A stretch of 64,000 bases of DNA from Streptomyces sp. NBC_00190 (GCF_036203305.1 NZ_CP108131.1:4030001-4094000); one strand, 5' to 3'. Numbered from the stretch's first letter, positions 1-9,179 are shown. Program-made: numbers and translations. Notes: a model not told the origin generated them from the sequence alone.

Positions 1-1946
1 GCCCGTGAGATCAGCCAGCCGGAGACCGCCATCAGCCCGACGCTGCACCCGACGGCCAGCGCCCCGAGGAGCAGTCCGAGCCTGAAGCGTCCTTGCCAGG
101 CCCTGGCCACCGCGCGGACCCGACCCAGCGGATCGGCTGCGCCCGGATCGGTCCCGCCACCGGCCCGCGCCGGCTCGGGCGCGGCTCCGAGGATCCACTC
201 CCCGCCGTCGTCGGTGGCACCGCCCGGAGCCTCGGTCCGGACGGATGCGGGACGGGGGAGCGGCTCCGAAGCGGCGGGCAGCCCGGAACAGCCGTCGGCC
301 TGCGCGATCGGAACCACCCGGTCGGCGACGGCGAGCAGCGCCGGCCGGTGCACGACCAGCAGCACGGTCCGGCCCACGGCGAGCCGCCGGACCGCGTCCA
401 CCACCCCGGCCTCGGTCTCGCCGTCCAGCGCCGCGGTCGGCTCGTCCAGCAGCAGCACGGGCCGGTCCGCCAGGAACGCCCGCGCCAGGGCCAGCCGCTG
501 GCGCTGCCCGGCGGACAGACCCACGCCGCCCTCGCCCAGGAGGGTTTCCACCCCGTGCGGCAGCCCCGTCACGAACTCCCAGGCTCCGGCATCCTTCAAC
601 GCCCGGGCCACCTCCGCTTCGGAGGCCCCCGCCCGGGCCAGCCGTACGTTCTCCCCGATCGTCCCGGCGAACAGATGCGGACGTTGCGGCACCCAGGCGA
701 TCTGCTCCCGCCACTGCTCCTGGGACAGCTCCGCCAGGTCCACCCCCGCCACCCGTACCCGCCCCGCGGTCGGTGTCACGAACCCCAGCAGCACCTGGAG
801 CAGCGTGGACTTCCCGGCCCCGCTCGGTCCGGTGAGGGCCACGCACTCTCCCGGTCCGACCGTCAGCGACAGCGGTCCGGGCGAGTCCTGGCCCCGGCCC
901 TCGTACCGGACGCGGACGTCGTCGATCTCGATGCGCAGGGGAACGCCGCTCGGCAGCCCGGCCCCGCCGGCCGGGCGTACGACGGGTGCCTCCAGCACCT
1001 CGAAGATCTCCTCCGCGGCGGCCAGGCCCTCGGCGGCCGCGTGGTACTGCGCGCCGACCTGCCGCAGCGGCAGGTACGCCTCGGGCGCCAGGATCAGGAT
1101 GACCAGTCCGGTGTAGAGGTCGAGCTCCCCGTGGACCAGCCGCATGCCGATGGTCACCGCCACCAGCGCCACCGACAGGGTCGCCAGCAGTTCCAGGGCG
1201 AAGGAGGAGAGGAAGGCGATGCGCAGCGTCCGCATCGTCGCGCGCCGGTAATCGTCGGTGATCTTGCGGATCGACTCGGCCTGGGCCTTGGCCCGCCCGA
1301 AGACCTTCAGAGTGGGAAGTCCGGCGACCACATCGAGGAAATGCCCCGACAGGCGTGACAGCAGCCGCCACTGACGGTCCATCCGGGACTGGGTGGCCAT
1401 CCCGATGAGGACCATGAACACGGGGATCAGGGGCAGCGTGACCACGATGATGGCCGCCGACACCCAGTCCTCGGTGACGATGCGGGCGAGCACGGCCACC
1501 GGCACGACCACCGCGAGCCCCAGCTGGGGGAGGTAGCGGGAGAAGTAGTCGTCGAGGGCGTCCACACCGCGGGTGGCCAGCGCCACCAGCGACCCGGTCT
1601 TCTGTCCCGTCAGCCAGGCGGGGCCCAGATCCGCGGCCCGGTCCAGCAGCCTGCCGCGCAGTTCCGACTTGACCGCCGCACCGGCCCGGTGCGCGGCCAG
1701 CTCCGTCAGCCAGGTGATCAGGCCGCGCCCGACCGCCACCGCCGCGAGCAGCAGCAGGGGCGTCCGCAGCTCCGCCCCGCCGAGCCCCTCCTCGAAGGCG
1801 CCGACCACGATCTCGGCGATGAGCATCGCCTGCCCGACGACCAGCCCCGCCCCGGCGAGGCCCAGGGCCACCACCGCCCCCAGGAACAGGCGGGTGGAAC
1901 GGGCGTACCGAAGCAGGCGCGGGTCGACCGGTTTCACGTGAAACAT
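1..1946 (-). CDS. cydD: Thiol reductant ABC exporter CydDC fusion, partial (3' end beyond window)
   Basis: Exports cysteine/glutathione-type reductants needed to assemble cytochrome bd. Read from an ATG at 1946 the frame is open to the left edge (about 648 codons). It shows a six-helix ABC exporter membrane domain, then a nucleotide-binding domain with Walker A (GPSGAGKS), signature (LSAGQRQRLALARA), Walker B (VLLLDEP) and a switch His (VVHRP). After a linker a second membrane domain begins (VGCSVGLMAVSGW), the typical CydC start, so this is the CydD half of a CydD-CydC fusion as in other streptomycetes. It lies 41 bp downstream of cydB and is probably in the same operon. Its first codons, Met-Phe-His-Val-Lys, are written by a parS site; no good ribosome binding site precedes them, so a start a few codons later is possible. 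Confidence 0.9.
   Translation of the reverse strand, partial: MFHVKPVDPRLLRYARSTRLFLGAVVALGLAGAGLVVGQAMLIAEIVVGAFEEGLGGAELRTPLLLLAAVAVGRGLITWLTELAAHRAGAAVKSELRGRLLDRAADLGPAWLTGQKTGSLVALATRGVDALDDYFSRYLPQLGLAVVVPVAVLARIVTEDWVSAAIIVVTLPLIPVFMVLIGMATQSRMDRQWRLLSRLSGHFLDVVAGLPTLKVFGRAKAQAESIRKITDDYRRATMRTLRIAFLSSFALELLATLSVALVAVTIGMRLVHGELDLYTGLVILILAPEAYLPLRQVGAQYHAAAEGLAAAEEIFEVLEAPVVRPAGGAGLPSGVPLRIEIDDVRVRYEGRGQDSPGPLSLTVGPGECVALTGPSGAGKSTLLQVLLGFVTPTAGRVRVAGVDLAELSQEQWREQIAWVPQRPHLFAGTIGENVRLARAGASEAEVARALKDAGAWEFVTGLPHGVETLLGEGGVGLSAGQRQRLALARAFLADRPVLLLDEPTAALDGETEAGVVDAVRRLAVGRTVLLVVHRPALLAVADRVVPIAQADGCSGLPAASEPLPRPASVRTEAPGGATDDGGEWILGAAPEPARAGGGTDPGAADPLGRVRAVARAWQGRFRLGLLLGALAVGCSVGLMAVSGWLISR
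1931..1944. other. parS: parS site 1 (on cydDC start)
   Basis: Perfect GTTTCACGTGAAAC palindrome, the Streptomyces ParB-binding site. It covers codons 1-5 of cydDC: the ATG (1946-1944) shares base 1944 with the site. Confidence 0.93.
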
Positions 1947-1987
1947 CCCCCAAGGGAGGGTCAGGCGGGAGGGGCGGATGCCGGGGC

Positions 1988-2989
1988 TCAGTGCACGTCG
2001 ACGATGTGCTGCGTCCCGATCCGCTTGCGGAACACCCAGTACGTCCAGCCCTGGTAGAGCAGGACGAGCGGCGTGGCCACTCCCGCGCACCAGGTCATGA
2101 TCTTCAGGGTGTAGGGGCTGGACGAGGCGTTGGTGACCGTGAGGCTCCAGGCGTCGTCCAGCGAGGACGGCATGACGTTCGGGAACAGCGTCAGGAAGAG
2201 CATCGCGACGGCAGCCGCGATGGTGATCCCGGACAGTGCGAACGACCAGCCCTCGCGGCCCGCCAGGTTGAAGCCGAGGGCTCCGGCCAGCGCGATCACC
2301 GCGACGGCCATCGCGACCAGGCTCTTGGCGTCGCCGCTGTCGAGCTGGGTCCAGCCCAGGAAGAGCAGGGCCAGTACGGCGGTGGCCACACCCAGCCGGG
2401 TCGCCAGCTTCCGCGAGCGGTCCCGTATGTCACCGACCGTCTTGAGCGAGGTGAAGACCGCGCCGTGGAAGGTGAACAGGGTGAGCGTGACCAGGCCGCC
2501 GAGGATCGAGTAGACGTTGAGCAGGTCGAGGAAAGTCCCGACGTACTCCTTGTTCTGGTCGATCTTCACGCCGCGCACGATGTTGGCGAAGGCCACGCCC
2601 CACAGGAACGCGGGGATCAGCGAGGTCCAGAAGATCGCGTGTTCCCAGTTGGTCTGCCAGCGCTCCTCGGCCCGCTTGTGCCGGTACTCGAAGGCGACAC
2701 CGCGGATGATCAGGCAGACCAGGATGAGGAGCAGCGGCAGGTAGAACCCGGAGAAGAGCGTGGCGTACCAGTCGGGAAAGGCCGCGAAGGTCGCGCCGCC
2801 CGCGGTGAGCAGCCAGACTTCGTTGCCGTCCCACACGGGTCCGATCGTGTTGATCAGGACCCGCTTCTCCGTGCGGCCGCGGGCGAGCAGCTTGGTGAGC
2901 ACGCCGACTCCGAAGTCGAAGCCCTCCAGGAAGAAGTAGCCGGTCCACAGGACCGCGATGAGCAGGAACCAGACGTCGTGGAGTTGCAT
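1988..2989 (-). CDS. cydB: Cytochrome bd ubiquinol/menaquinol oxidase subunit II
   Basis: Second membrane subunit of the high-affinity bd oxidase, which reduces O2 with quinol electrons at low oxygen. The 333-residue protein has the usual CydB length, begins MQLHDVWFLLIAVLW and has the conserved early segment EGFDFGVG, the segment GPVWDGNEVWL and about eight hydrophobic helices. A strong ribosome binding site (GAGGAG) precedes the ATG at 2989. It follows cydA by 18 bp and is followed by cydDC, so the structural and assembly genes form one operon, driven from the Rex-controlled promoter upstream of cydA. Confidence 0.96.
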   Translation of the reverse strand: MQLHDVWFLLIAVLWTGYFFLEGFDFGVGVLTKLLARGRTEKRVLINTIGPVWDGNEVWLLTAGGATFAAFPDWYATLFSGFYLPLLLILVCLIIRGVAFEYRHKRAEERWQTNWEHAIFWTSLIPAFLWGVAFANIVRGVKIDQNKEYVGTFLDLLNVYSILGGLVTLTLFTFHGAVFTSLKTVGDIRDRSRKLATRLGVATAVLALLFLGWTQLDSGDAKSLVAMAVAVIALAGALGFNLAGREGWSFALSGITIAAAVAMLFLTLFPNVMPSSLDDAWSLTVTNASSSPYTLKIMTWCAGVATPLVLLYQGWTYWVFRKRIGTQHIVDVH

Positions 2990-3007
2990 GGTGTGGTCTC
3001 CTCAGCC

Positions 3008-4513
3008 TCAGTACGAGAAGGCCATCGGCCGGTCGGGGTTCTTGTCGTCTCCGCCGATCCTGGTGGGCGGGTTGAGGTCGGCCTCGGTGAGCTCGGGCGG
3101 ACCGGCCTTGACGTACTTGACGAGGAGCCTGACCTCGATGACGGCGAGCACGGCGTACAGGAGCGTGAACCCGATCATCGAGGTGAGCACCTCGGCCTGG
3201 GAGACGTTCGGCGAGACCGCGTCCCGGGTGCGCAGCACTCCGTAGACCACCCAGGGCTGGCGCCCCATCTCGGTGAAGATCCAGCCCCAGGAGTTGGCGA
3301 TGAGCGGGAAGCCCATCGTCCAGAGCGCGACGATCCAGTACAGGCCGGCGAACTTCGGGCTCAGCGCCTTCTTGAAGAGGACCAGGTGAGGGACCTCCTC
3401 CTCCCCGGTGCGCAGACCGGGCGGCAGCAGGAACTTCTTGCGGGTCAGCCACAGTCCCAGCACTCCGACGCCGACGGAGGCCATGCCGAAGCCGATCATC
3501 CACCGGAAGCCCCAGTAGGCGACCGGGATGTTGGGCCGGTAGTCGCCGGGGCCGAACTTCTCCTGCTCGGCCTTGTTGACGTCGTTGATGCCCGGGACGA
3601 AGGAGGTGAAGTCGTCGTTGGCCAGGAAGGACAGCAGGCCGGGAATCTCTATCGCGACCTTGTTGTGGCCCTTCTCCACGTCGCCGTAGGCGAAGACCGA
3701 GAAGGGGGCCGGCGCCTCGCCGTCCCAGAGCGCCTCGGCGGCGGCCATCTTCATGGGCTGCTGCTTGAACATCACCTTGCCGAGCAGGTCACCGCTCAGG
3801 GCCGTGCCCATACCGGCGATGATCATGACGACCAGGCCGAGCCGCAGCGAGCTCCGCATCACCGGGATGTGCCTCTTGCGCGCCAGATGGAAGGCGGCGA
3901 TGCCGGTCATGAACGCACCGCCCACCAGGAAGGCGGCCGTGATGGTGTGGAAGAACTGGGTGAGCGCGGTGTTCTGGGTGAGCACGAGCCAGAAGTCGGT
4001 GAGCTCGGCCCGGCCGCGCTCCTCGTTGATCCGGTACCCGACCGGGTGCTGCATCCAGGAATTGGCCGCCAGGATGAAGTAGGCGGACAGGACGGTGCCC
4101 ATGGACACCATCCAGATGCAGGCCAGATGGATCTTCTTCGGCAGCTTGTCCCAGCCGAAGATCCACAGACCGATGAAGGTCGACTCGAAGAAGAAGGCGA
4201 TCAGCGCCTCGAAGGCCAGTGGGGCACCGAAGATGTCACCGACGAATCGCGAGTAGTCGGACCAGTTCATGCCGAACTGGAACTCCTGGACGATGCCGGT
4301 GACGACACCCATCGCGATATTGATCAAGAAAAGCTTTCCCCAGAACTTCGTGGCCCTGAGGTACTTCTCCTTCTCGGTGCGCACCCAGGCCGTCTGCAGG
4401 CCGGCCGTGAGGGCGGCGAGCGAGATCGTCAGGGGAACGAAGAGGAAGTGGTAGACGGTGGTGATGCCGAACTGCCATCGCGCCAATGTCTCCGGCGCCA
4501 AAGCTAGGTCCAC
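3008..4513 (-). CDS. cydA: Cytochrome bd oxidase subunit I
   Basis: Haem-carrying subunit of cytochrome bd. I chose the GTG at 4513 because AAGGAG sits about 8 bases upstream and it gives 501 residues, a normal CydA length beginning VDLALAPETLARWQFG; the open frame upstream has no family similarity. His22, in the segment TVYHFLF, corresponds to the haem b595 ligand of the family, and GRQPW, typical of CydA, is present near the end. Nine or so hydrophobic helices are visible. The operator region at 4600-4622 links expression to the NADH/NAD+ state. Confidence 0.96.
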   Translation of the reverse strand: MDLALAPETLARWQFGITTVYHFLFVPLTISLAALTAGLQTAWVRTEKEKYLRATKFWGKLFLINIAMGVVTGIVQEFQFGMNWSDYSRFVGDIFGAPLAFEALIAFFFESTFIGLWIFGWDKLPKKIHLACIWMVSMGTVLSAYFILAANSWMQHPVGYRINEERGRAELTDFWLVLTQNTALTQFFHTITAAFLVGGAFMTGIAAFHLARKRHIPVMRSSLRLGLVVMIIAGMGTALSGDLLGKVMFKQQPMKMAAAEALWDGEAPAPFSVFAYGDVEKGHNKVAIEIPGLLSFLANDDFTSFVPGINDVNKAEQEKFGPGDYRPNIPVAYWGFRWMIGFGMASVGVGVLGLWLTRKKFLLPPGLRTGEEEVPHLVLFKKALSPKFAGLYWIVALWTMGFPLIANSWGWIFTEMGRQPWVVYGVLRTRDAVSPNVSQAEVLTSMIGFTLLYAVLAVIEVRLLVKYVKAGPPELTEADLNPPTRIGGDDKNPDRPMAFSY

Positions 4514-4599
4514 GTCGTCTTCTCCTTGTCGTCGCCGTGGGTCACAGCCGCAGGCTGTATGGCGGCTTCCCCCCATAACGGGAGGAAGCAGGACACGCT

Positions 4600-4622
4600 T
4601 GTGAACGCGTTCACATTCACAA
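4600..4622. promoter_or_regulatory. Rex operator (ROP) at the cydA promoter
   Basis: TGTGAACGCGTTCACA (4600-4615) is a perfect palindrome and matches the Streptomyces Rex operator; a further half-site TTCACAA follows at 4616-4622. On the minus strand a CATAAT -10-like hexamer lies just upstream at 4624-4629, so bound Rex would cover the start of transcription. Known role: Rex represses cyd genes until NADH accumulates. Confidence 0.88.
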
Positions 4623-4678
4623 GCATTATGGCGCACCCGTTTTCGACCCTTAGAGGCGGGGTCCCCCCTAGCCAAGAA

Positions 4679-4697
4679 ATTCAACAGATTGTTGAAT
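4679..4697. promoter_or_regulatory. Perfect inverted repeat overlapping a start codon
   Basis: ATTCAACAGATTGTTGAAT: two 8-base arms around GAT, immediately before or on the start of the cyclophilin-fold gene. It looks like a dimeric repressor site (GntR/FadR-type operators have similar arms); the regulator is unknown. Confidence 0.5.
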
Positions 4698-4704
4698 GTG
4701 GCCC

Positions 4705-5073
4705 ATGAAGATTCGCATCTCCTGGCCCGCCGGCCAGCTCACAGCAACCCTCGACGAGACCCCGACCAGCAAGGCGCTGGCCGAGGCCCTTCCGATCTCC
4801 GCGTCCGCGAACACCTGGGGCGAGGAGGTCTACTTCGACACCGGCGTCTCCGTGGCCCGGGAGCACGACGCCCGGCAGGTCGTCGAACCCGGCACGGTCG
4901 CGTTCTGGACCGAGGGCGACGCGCTGGCGCTGCCCTACGGCCCCACACCCATCTCGCGCGGAGGCGAGAGCCGCCTGGCGAGCCCGTGCAACGTGCTCGG
5001 CTCGTTCGACGGCGACTCCCGCCTGCTGGCCACCGTCCGCGACGGCGACCCCGTCCGCGTGGAACTCGCGTAA
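4705..5073 (+). CDS. Cyclophilin-like fold protein, function unknown
   Basis: Small soluble protein of 122 residues (125 if the ATG at 4696 is used). The pattern MKIRISWPAGQLTATL..., a central GEEVYFDTG and a Gly-rich end match the cyclophilin-like beta-barrel proteins (DUF/Cyclophil_like2 type) common in Streptomyces; true prolyl isomerase activity is not evident. No ribosome binding site precedes either ATG, so the mRNA may be nearly leaderless, and a 19-bp inverted repeat overlaps the upstream start. It is divergent from cydA and convergent with hisC. Confidence 0.72.
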   Translation: MKIRISWPAGQLTATLDETPTSKALAEALPISASANTWGEEVYFDTGVSVAREHDARQVVEPGTVAFWTEGDALALPYGPTPISRGGESRLASPCNVLGSFDGDSRLLATVRDGDPVRVELA

Positions 5074-5131
5074 CGCGCGGGCATCACTTAACGCATGGAA
5101 ATCGCGCAACGCGCGCAGGTCCCCGCCGGAG

Positions 5132-6211
5132 CTACAGCTCCTTGAAGAACGCCTCCGCCGTGTGCAGGAAGAGGTCGTTCGCCTCGGTCTCACCGATCGT
5201 GACCCGCAGGCCCTCGCCCGCGAAGGGCCGGACCACCACACCGGCCTTCTCGCAGGCGGCCGCGAAGTCGGCGGTCCGCTCCCCCAGCCGCATCCACACG
5301 AAGTTCGCCTGCGTGTCCGGGACCGTCCAGCCCTGCGCCAGGAGCGTCTCGTGCACCCGGTTCCGCTCGCCCACCAGCGCCCCGACACGGCCCATCAGCT
5401 CGTCCTCGGCGCGCAGCGAGGCGACCGCCGCGTCCTGTGCGAGCTGGCTGACACCGAAGGGCACCGCCGTCTTGCGCAGCGCCGCGGCCACCGGCTCGTG
5501 TGCCACCGCGAAGCCGACGCGCAGACCGGCGAGCCCGTACGCCTTGGAGAACGTACGCAGCACACAGACGTTCGGGCGGTTGCGGTACAGCTCGATGCCG
5601 TCCGGCACGTCCGCGTCGCGCACGAACTCGCGGTAGGCCTCGTCCAGCACCACCAGGACGTCCGTGGGCACGCGGTCCAGGAACCGCTCCAGCTCTGCGC
5701 GGCGCACCGCGGTACCTGTGGGGTTGTTGGGGTTGCAGACGAAGATCAGCCGGGTCCGCTCGGTGATCGCTTCGGCCATCGCGTCCAGGTCGTGGACGTC
5801 GCCCTCGGTCAGAGGGACGCGCACGGAGGTCGCACCCGAGATCTGCGTGATGATCGGGTAAGCCTCAAAGGAACGCCAGGCGTAGATGACCTCGTCGCCC
5901 GGGCCGGCCGTCGACTGGATCAGCGACTGGGCCACACCCACCGAGCCGGTACCGGTGGCGATGTGCTCCACCGGCACCCCGAACCGCTCCGCGATCTCGT
6001 TCACCAGGCCGGTGCAGGCCATGTCCGGGTACCGGTTGAAGTTCCCGGCCGCCGCGACCGCGCTCTCCAGCACCCCGTTCAGCGGCGGGTACGGGTTCTC
6101 GTTCGAGGACAGCTTGTACGCGACGGGCCCGCCCGCGGCGGCCGGCTTGCCGGGCTTGTATGTGGGAATGCCGTCCAGCTCGGCGCGCAGCTTCGGGCTC
6201 TTCTCGCTCAC
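5132..6211 (-). CDS. hisC: Histidinol-phosphate / aromatic aminotransferase (HisC/Pat type)
   Basis: PLP-dependent class I/II aminotransferase of 359 residues. Motifs: SSNENP near residue 36, the CNPNNPTGT segment near 159, DEAYREF near 190 and the Schiff-base lysine K223 in [15 protein letters not shown]. Family members convert histidinol phosphate or aromatic 2-oxo acids. No other his genes are nearby, so this may be the dispersed second copy, perhaps acting on phenylalanine/tyrosine, rather than the his-operon enzyme. Transcription runs away from the lacI-type gene across a 361-bp gap. Confidence 0.88.
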   Translation of the reverse strand: MSEKSPKLRAELDGIPTYKPGKPAAAGGPVAYKLSSNENPYPPLNGVLESAVAAAGNFNRYPDMACTGLVNEIAERFGVPVEHIATGTGSVGVAQSLIQSTAGPGDEVIYAWRSFEAYPIITQISGATSVRVPLTEGDVHDLDAMAEAITERTRLIFVCNPNNPTGTAVRRAELERFLDRVPTDVLVVLDEAYREFVRDADVPDGIELYRNRPNVCVLRTFSKAYGLAGLRVGFAVAHEPVAAALRKTAVPFGVSQLAQDAAVASLRAEDELMGRVGALVGERNRVHETLLAQGWTVPDTQANFVWMRLGERTADFAAACEKAGVVVRPFAGEGLRVTIGETEANDLFLHTAEAFFKEL

Positions 6212-6572
6212 CGCAGGTCCTCCTCGACCATCCCGTACGACGTCGCCGTCGACTCAATACTGCTCACCTTATGAGGATTCCGCTCTTCCGAGAATGGGGG
6301 CGCCTGGAATGCGGGGGAGCGCGCGCATATATGCGCGCGCCGGTGGCCTGCGCCGTGGCGCGCATCCCTCGTGCAGGTGAGTTGAGAACGGCCCGCGACC
6401 GTACCGCTTTGGCATGCTCGTACCCGCCGACAAGCCTCACGGCAGCCTTCAGCAAGCAAATACCTTCAATTCCAAGGTCATTGGGGGTGGCGAACCCTGC
6501 AGAAACGTGCCTGTCAACGCGTGCATATGCACCCAGACCACCCACCCCACCGAGCCCTACTATCGGCTCGCC
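6212..6572. promoter_or_regulatory. Divergent intergenic region hisC / lacI-type regulator
   Basis: This 361-bp gap holds the promoters of two divergent genes. It contains a perfect 22-base palindrome at 6319-6340 (alternating GC arms around ATATAT) and a 12-base one, GTGCATATGCAC, at 6521-6532, 41 bases before the regulator's ATG. Either could be an operator. No small gene is evident. Confidence 0.5.
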
Positions 6573-7688
6573 ATGACAGCAGCAGGGAAGCATCACGTGA
6601 GCCGGACCGAGACCACCCGGCGGGCCACCGGCCGACAGGGCCGGGCAGGCATCAGGGACGTGGCCGCCGCAGCGGGCGTCTCCATCACAACCGTCTCCGA
6701 CGCGCTCAATGGCAAGGGGCGGCTGCCGGACGCCACCCGCCGCCACGTTCGCGAGGTCGCCGACCGGCTGGGCTACCGCCCGTCCGCCGCCGCCCGCACC
6801 CTCCGTACCGGCAAGTCGGGCCTCATCGGCCTGACCGTGACGACGTACGGGGATGAACCTTTCACCTTCACCGAATTCGCCTACTTCGCCGAGATGGCCA
6901 GAGCCGCCACCTCCGCCGCGCTCGCCCGCGGCTACGCCCTCGTCATCCTCCCCGCCACCTCCCGACACGACGTGTGGTCCAACGTCGCCCTCGACGGCAC
7001 CGTCGTCATCGACCCCTCCGACCACGATCCCGTCGTCACCGAACTGGTCCGCCAGGGCCTGCCCGTGGTCTCCGACGGCCGCCCCGCAGGCTCCCTCCCC
7101 GTCACCGCCTGGGTCGACAACGACCACGAGGCCGCCGTACTGGGCCTCCTCGACCACCTCGCCGCCGCCGGCGCCCGCAGGATCGGGCTGCTGACCGGCA
7201 CCACCACCGACACCTACACCCGGCTCTCCACGACCGCCTACCTCAACTGGTGCGAGCGCGTCGGCCAGGACCCCGTCTACGAGTCCTACCCCGCCCACGA
7301 CCCCTGCGCGGGCGCCGTGGCCGCCGACCGGCTCCTCGCCCGCCCCGACCGGCCCGACGCCGTGTACGGGCTCTTCGACCCCAACGGCACGGACCTGCTC
7401 GCCGCGGCCCGGCGCTACGGCCTGCGCGTACCCGAGGACCTGCTGCTCGTGTGCTGCAGCGAGTCCACCGTGTACGCCAACACCGAACCGCCCATCACCA
7501 CCCTCTCCCTCAAACCGCGCCGCATCGGCACCGCCGTGGTGCAGTTGCTCATCGACGCGATCGAGGGAGTGGACACCGGACGCCCCGTCGAACAGGTCGT
7601 CCCGACCGAGCTCATCATCCGTACCTCGTCACAACGCAGGCAGCCCCGAACGACCGTCAGTCCACCCCGGTCTCCGGCCCAGGACTGA
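6573..7688 (+). CDS. LacI-family transcriptional regulator
   Basis: About 371 residues from the ATG at 6573; a GTG at 6597 with CAGGGAAG in front is an alternative. The helix-turn-helix GIRDVAAAAGVSITTVSDAL and the hinge RLGYRPSAAARTLRTG are those of LacI/GalR proteins, followed by a periplasmic-binding-protein-like effector domain. The effector is unknown, probably a sugar or nucleoside. The gene has no transporter or catabolic partner beside it, which is unusual for the family; it may control itself and the divergent aminotransferase through the palindromes upstream. Confidence 0.9.
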   Translation: MTAAGKHHVSRTETTRRATGRQGRAGIRDVAAAAGVSITTVSDALNGKGRLPDATRRHVREVADRLGYRPSAAARTLRTGKSGLIGLTVTTYGDEPFTFTEFAYFAEMARAATSAALARGYALVILPATSRHDVWSNVALDGTVVIDPSDHDPVVTELVRQGLPVVSDGRPAGSLPVTAWVDNDHEAAVLGLLDHLAAAGARRIGLLTGTTTDTYTRLSTTAYLNWCERVGQDPVYESYPAHDPCAGAVAADRLLARPDRPDAVYGLFDPNGTDLLAAARRYGLRVPEDLLLVCCSESTVYANTEPPITTLSLKPRRIGTAVVQLLIDAIEGVDTGRPVEQVVPTELIIRTSSQRRQPRTTVSPPRSPAQD

Positions 7689-7851
7689 CGCGCCACACCG
7701 CTCCTCGGCGGCGCTGCCGACACCGCCGAGGATTTCCGCAACACCGATATTGGTATAAAACGGTAGGAACGATCGGCTCCGGACAGGATTCACCACCCCT
7801 GGTGCGTCACACAGCGCGAGCCGCATTCCTATGATGGGCGCACGACATCAC

Positions 7852-7882
7852 GGACCCTCCTCCCCGGAGGTCAGGAGGGTCC
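7852..7882 (+). promoter_or_regulatory. Hairpin over the upstream ribosome binding site of the phosphatase gene
   Basis: GGACCCTCCT (7852-7861) pairs perfectly with AGGAGGGTCC (7873-7882). The right arm contains the AGGAGG that would serve the GTG at 7887, so that site may be occluded; the ATG at 7920 has its own GGAGGGG. It could also be a terminator for the LacI gene. Confidence 0.4.
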
Positions 7883-7919
7883 GCAGGTGTACGGCAGCGC
7901 GACGGTGGTGGAGGGGTCG

Positions 7920-9179
7920 ATGACTCAGGGGGCCGGTCAGGGACCCGCGATGCGGACGGATACGCTGCGGGACTTCCGGGTTCCGGTCACCGAACCCGCC
8001 CCGTACGCCGTATCCACCGGGCTTCCCGGTGAGGCTCCCGTGTACGGCGAGTACCCGGCGTACTACGAGGACGGCGCGCTGAGCGTGCCCCAGCAGCCCG
8101 GCTACCCGCCGCAGGCGAACGCACAGTCCGTGCCGCAGCCCGTGGCACCGCCCGTCCCGCATCACGACGTGCACGGCGTGCACGAAGCGCACGCGACCGC
8201 CGAGCCCGCGGAGCCCGCCGACCCCGAGGACGACGGCTTCGACGGCTACACCCCGACCCACCGCGACCTGCCCGTCATCGGACGCGGCGCGCTCGGCGGC
8301 CCCGGCGACACCGTCCAGGTGCAGTACGTCCCCCAGGACACCGCGGCCGCCGGTCCCGGCCCGCTCTACGTGGTCGGCGACGTCCACGGCTACCTCGACG
8401 AGCTCGTCACCGAACTCCACGCCCAGGGCCTGATCGACAGCGAGCGGCGCTGGTCCGCGGGCAACGCCCGGCTCTGGTTCCTCGGCGACTTCACCGACCG
8501 CGGCCCCGACGGCATCGGCGTCATCGACCTCGTCATGCGGCTGTCCGCCGAGGCCGCGGCGGCCGGCGGCTACTGCAAGGCCCTCATGGGCAACCACGAG
8601 CTGCTGCTCATCGGCGCCAAGCGGTTCGGCGACACCCCCGTCTCCTCCGGCGCCGGCACAGCCACCTTCCAGGCCGCCTGGCTGCTCAACGGCGGTCAGC
8701 GCACCGACATGGAGCGCCTGCAGGACGTACACCTGCAGTGGATGTCCCGCCTGGACGCGGCCGTCCTGGAAGAGGACCACCTGCTGCTGCACTCCGACAC
8801 AACGGCCTACCTGGACTACGGCGACTCCATCGAGGACGTCAACGACACCATCCACGAGCTCCTCAACCGGGGCGACGCCGACATCACCTGGGACCTCTTC
8901 CGCAAGTTCACCAAGCGGTTCGCCTTCCGCGACGAGGAGACCGGCCCGGTGGCCGTACGCGAACTGCTCGGCACCTACGGCGGAAGCCGCGTCGTGCACG
9001 GGCACAGCCCCATCCCGTACCTCCTCGGCGAAGTGGGCACCGAGGACGGCGACGAGGCGCGCGGCCCGGAGGCGGTGGACGGCCCCCACGTGTACGCGGA
9101 CGGGCTCGCCATCGCCATGGACGGCGGGGTCACAATGGCGGGCAAACTGCTGGTCGTGCAACTTCCCCTGCGCGACTGA
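7920..9179 (+). CDS. Metallophosphoesterase / PPP-family serine/threonine phosphatase
   Basis: Soluble protein of 419 residues (430 if the GTG at 7887 is used). The first ~140 residues are Pro/Gln/Ala-rich and probably disordered. The catalytic domain carries the full PPP motif set: GDVHG, GDFTDRGPDG (GDxxDRG type), GNHE and VVHGHSP, so the dinuclear metal site is intact. It hydrolyses phosphomonoesters, possibly phosphoproteins or diadenosine polyphosphates. It is isolated from kinases here; the downstream gene is an unrelated membrane protein 155 bp away. Confidence 0.9.
   Translation: MTQGAGQGPAMRTDTLRDFRVPVTEPAPYAVSTGLPGEAPVYGEYPAYYEDGALSVPQQPGYPPQANAQSVPQPVAPPVPHHDVHGVHEAHATAEPAEPADPEDDGFDGYTPTHRDLPVIGRGALGGPGDTVQVQYVPQDTAAAGPGPLYVVGDVHGYLDELVTELHAQGLIDSERRWSAGNARLWFLGDFTDRGPDGIGVIDLVMRLSAEAAAAGGYCKALMGNHELLLIGAKRFGDTPVSSGAGTATFQAAWLLNGGQRTDMERLQDVHLQWMSRLDAAVLEEDHLLLHSDTTAYLDYGDSIEDVNDTIHELLNRGDADITWDLFRKFTKRFAFRDEETGPVAVRELLGTYGGSRVVHGHSPIPYLLGEVGTEDGDEARGPEAVDGPHVYADGLAIAMDGGVTMAGKLLVVQLPLRD

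Noticed and set aside
1991..4507. 838-codon plus-strand frame opposite cydB/cydA
   Set aside because: Antisense shadow: composition is low-complexity, and the minus strand encodes clear cytochrome bd subunits.
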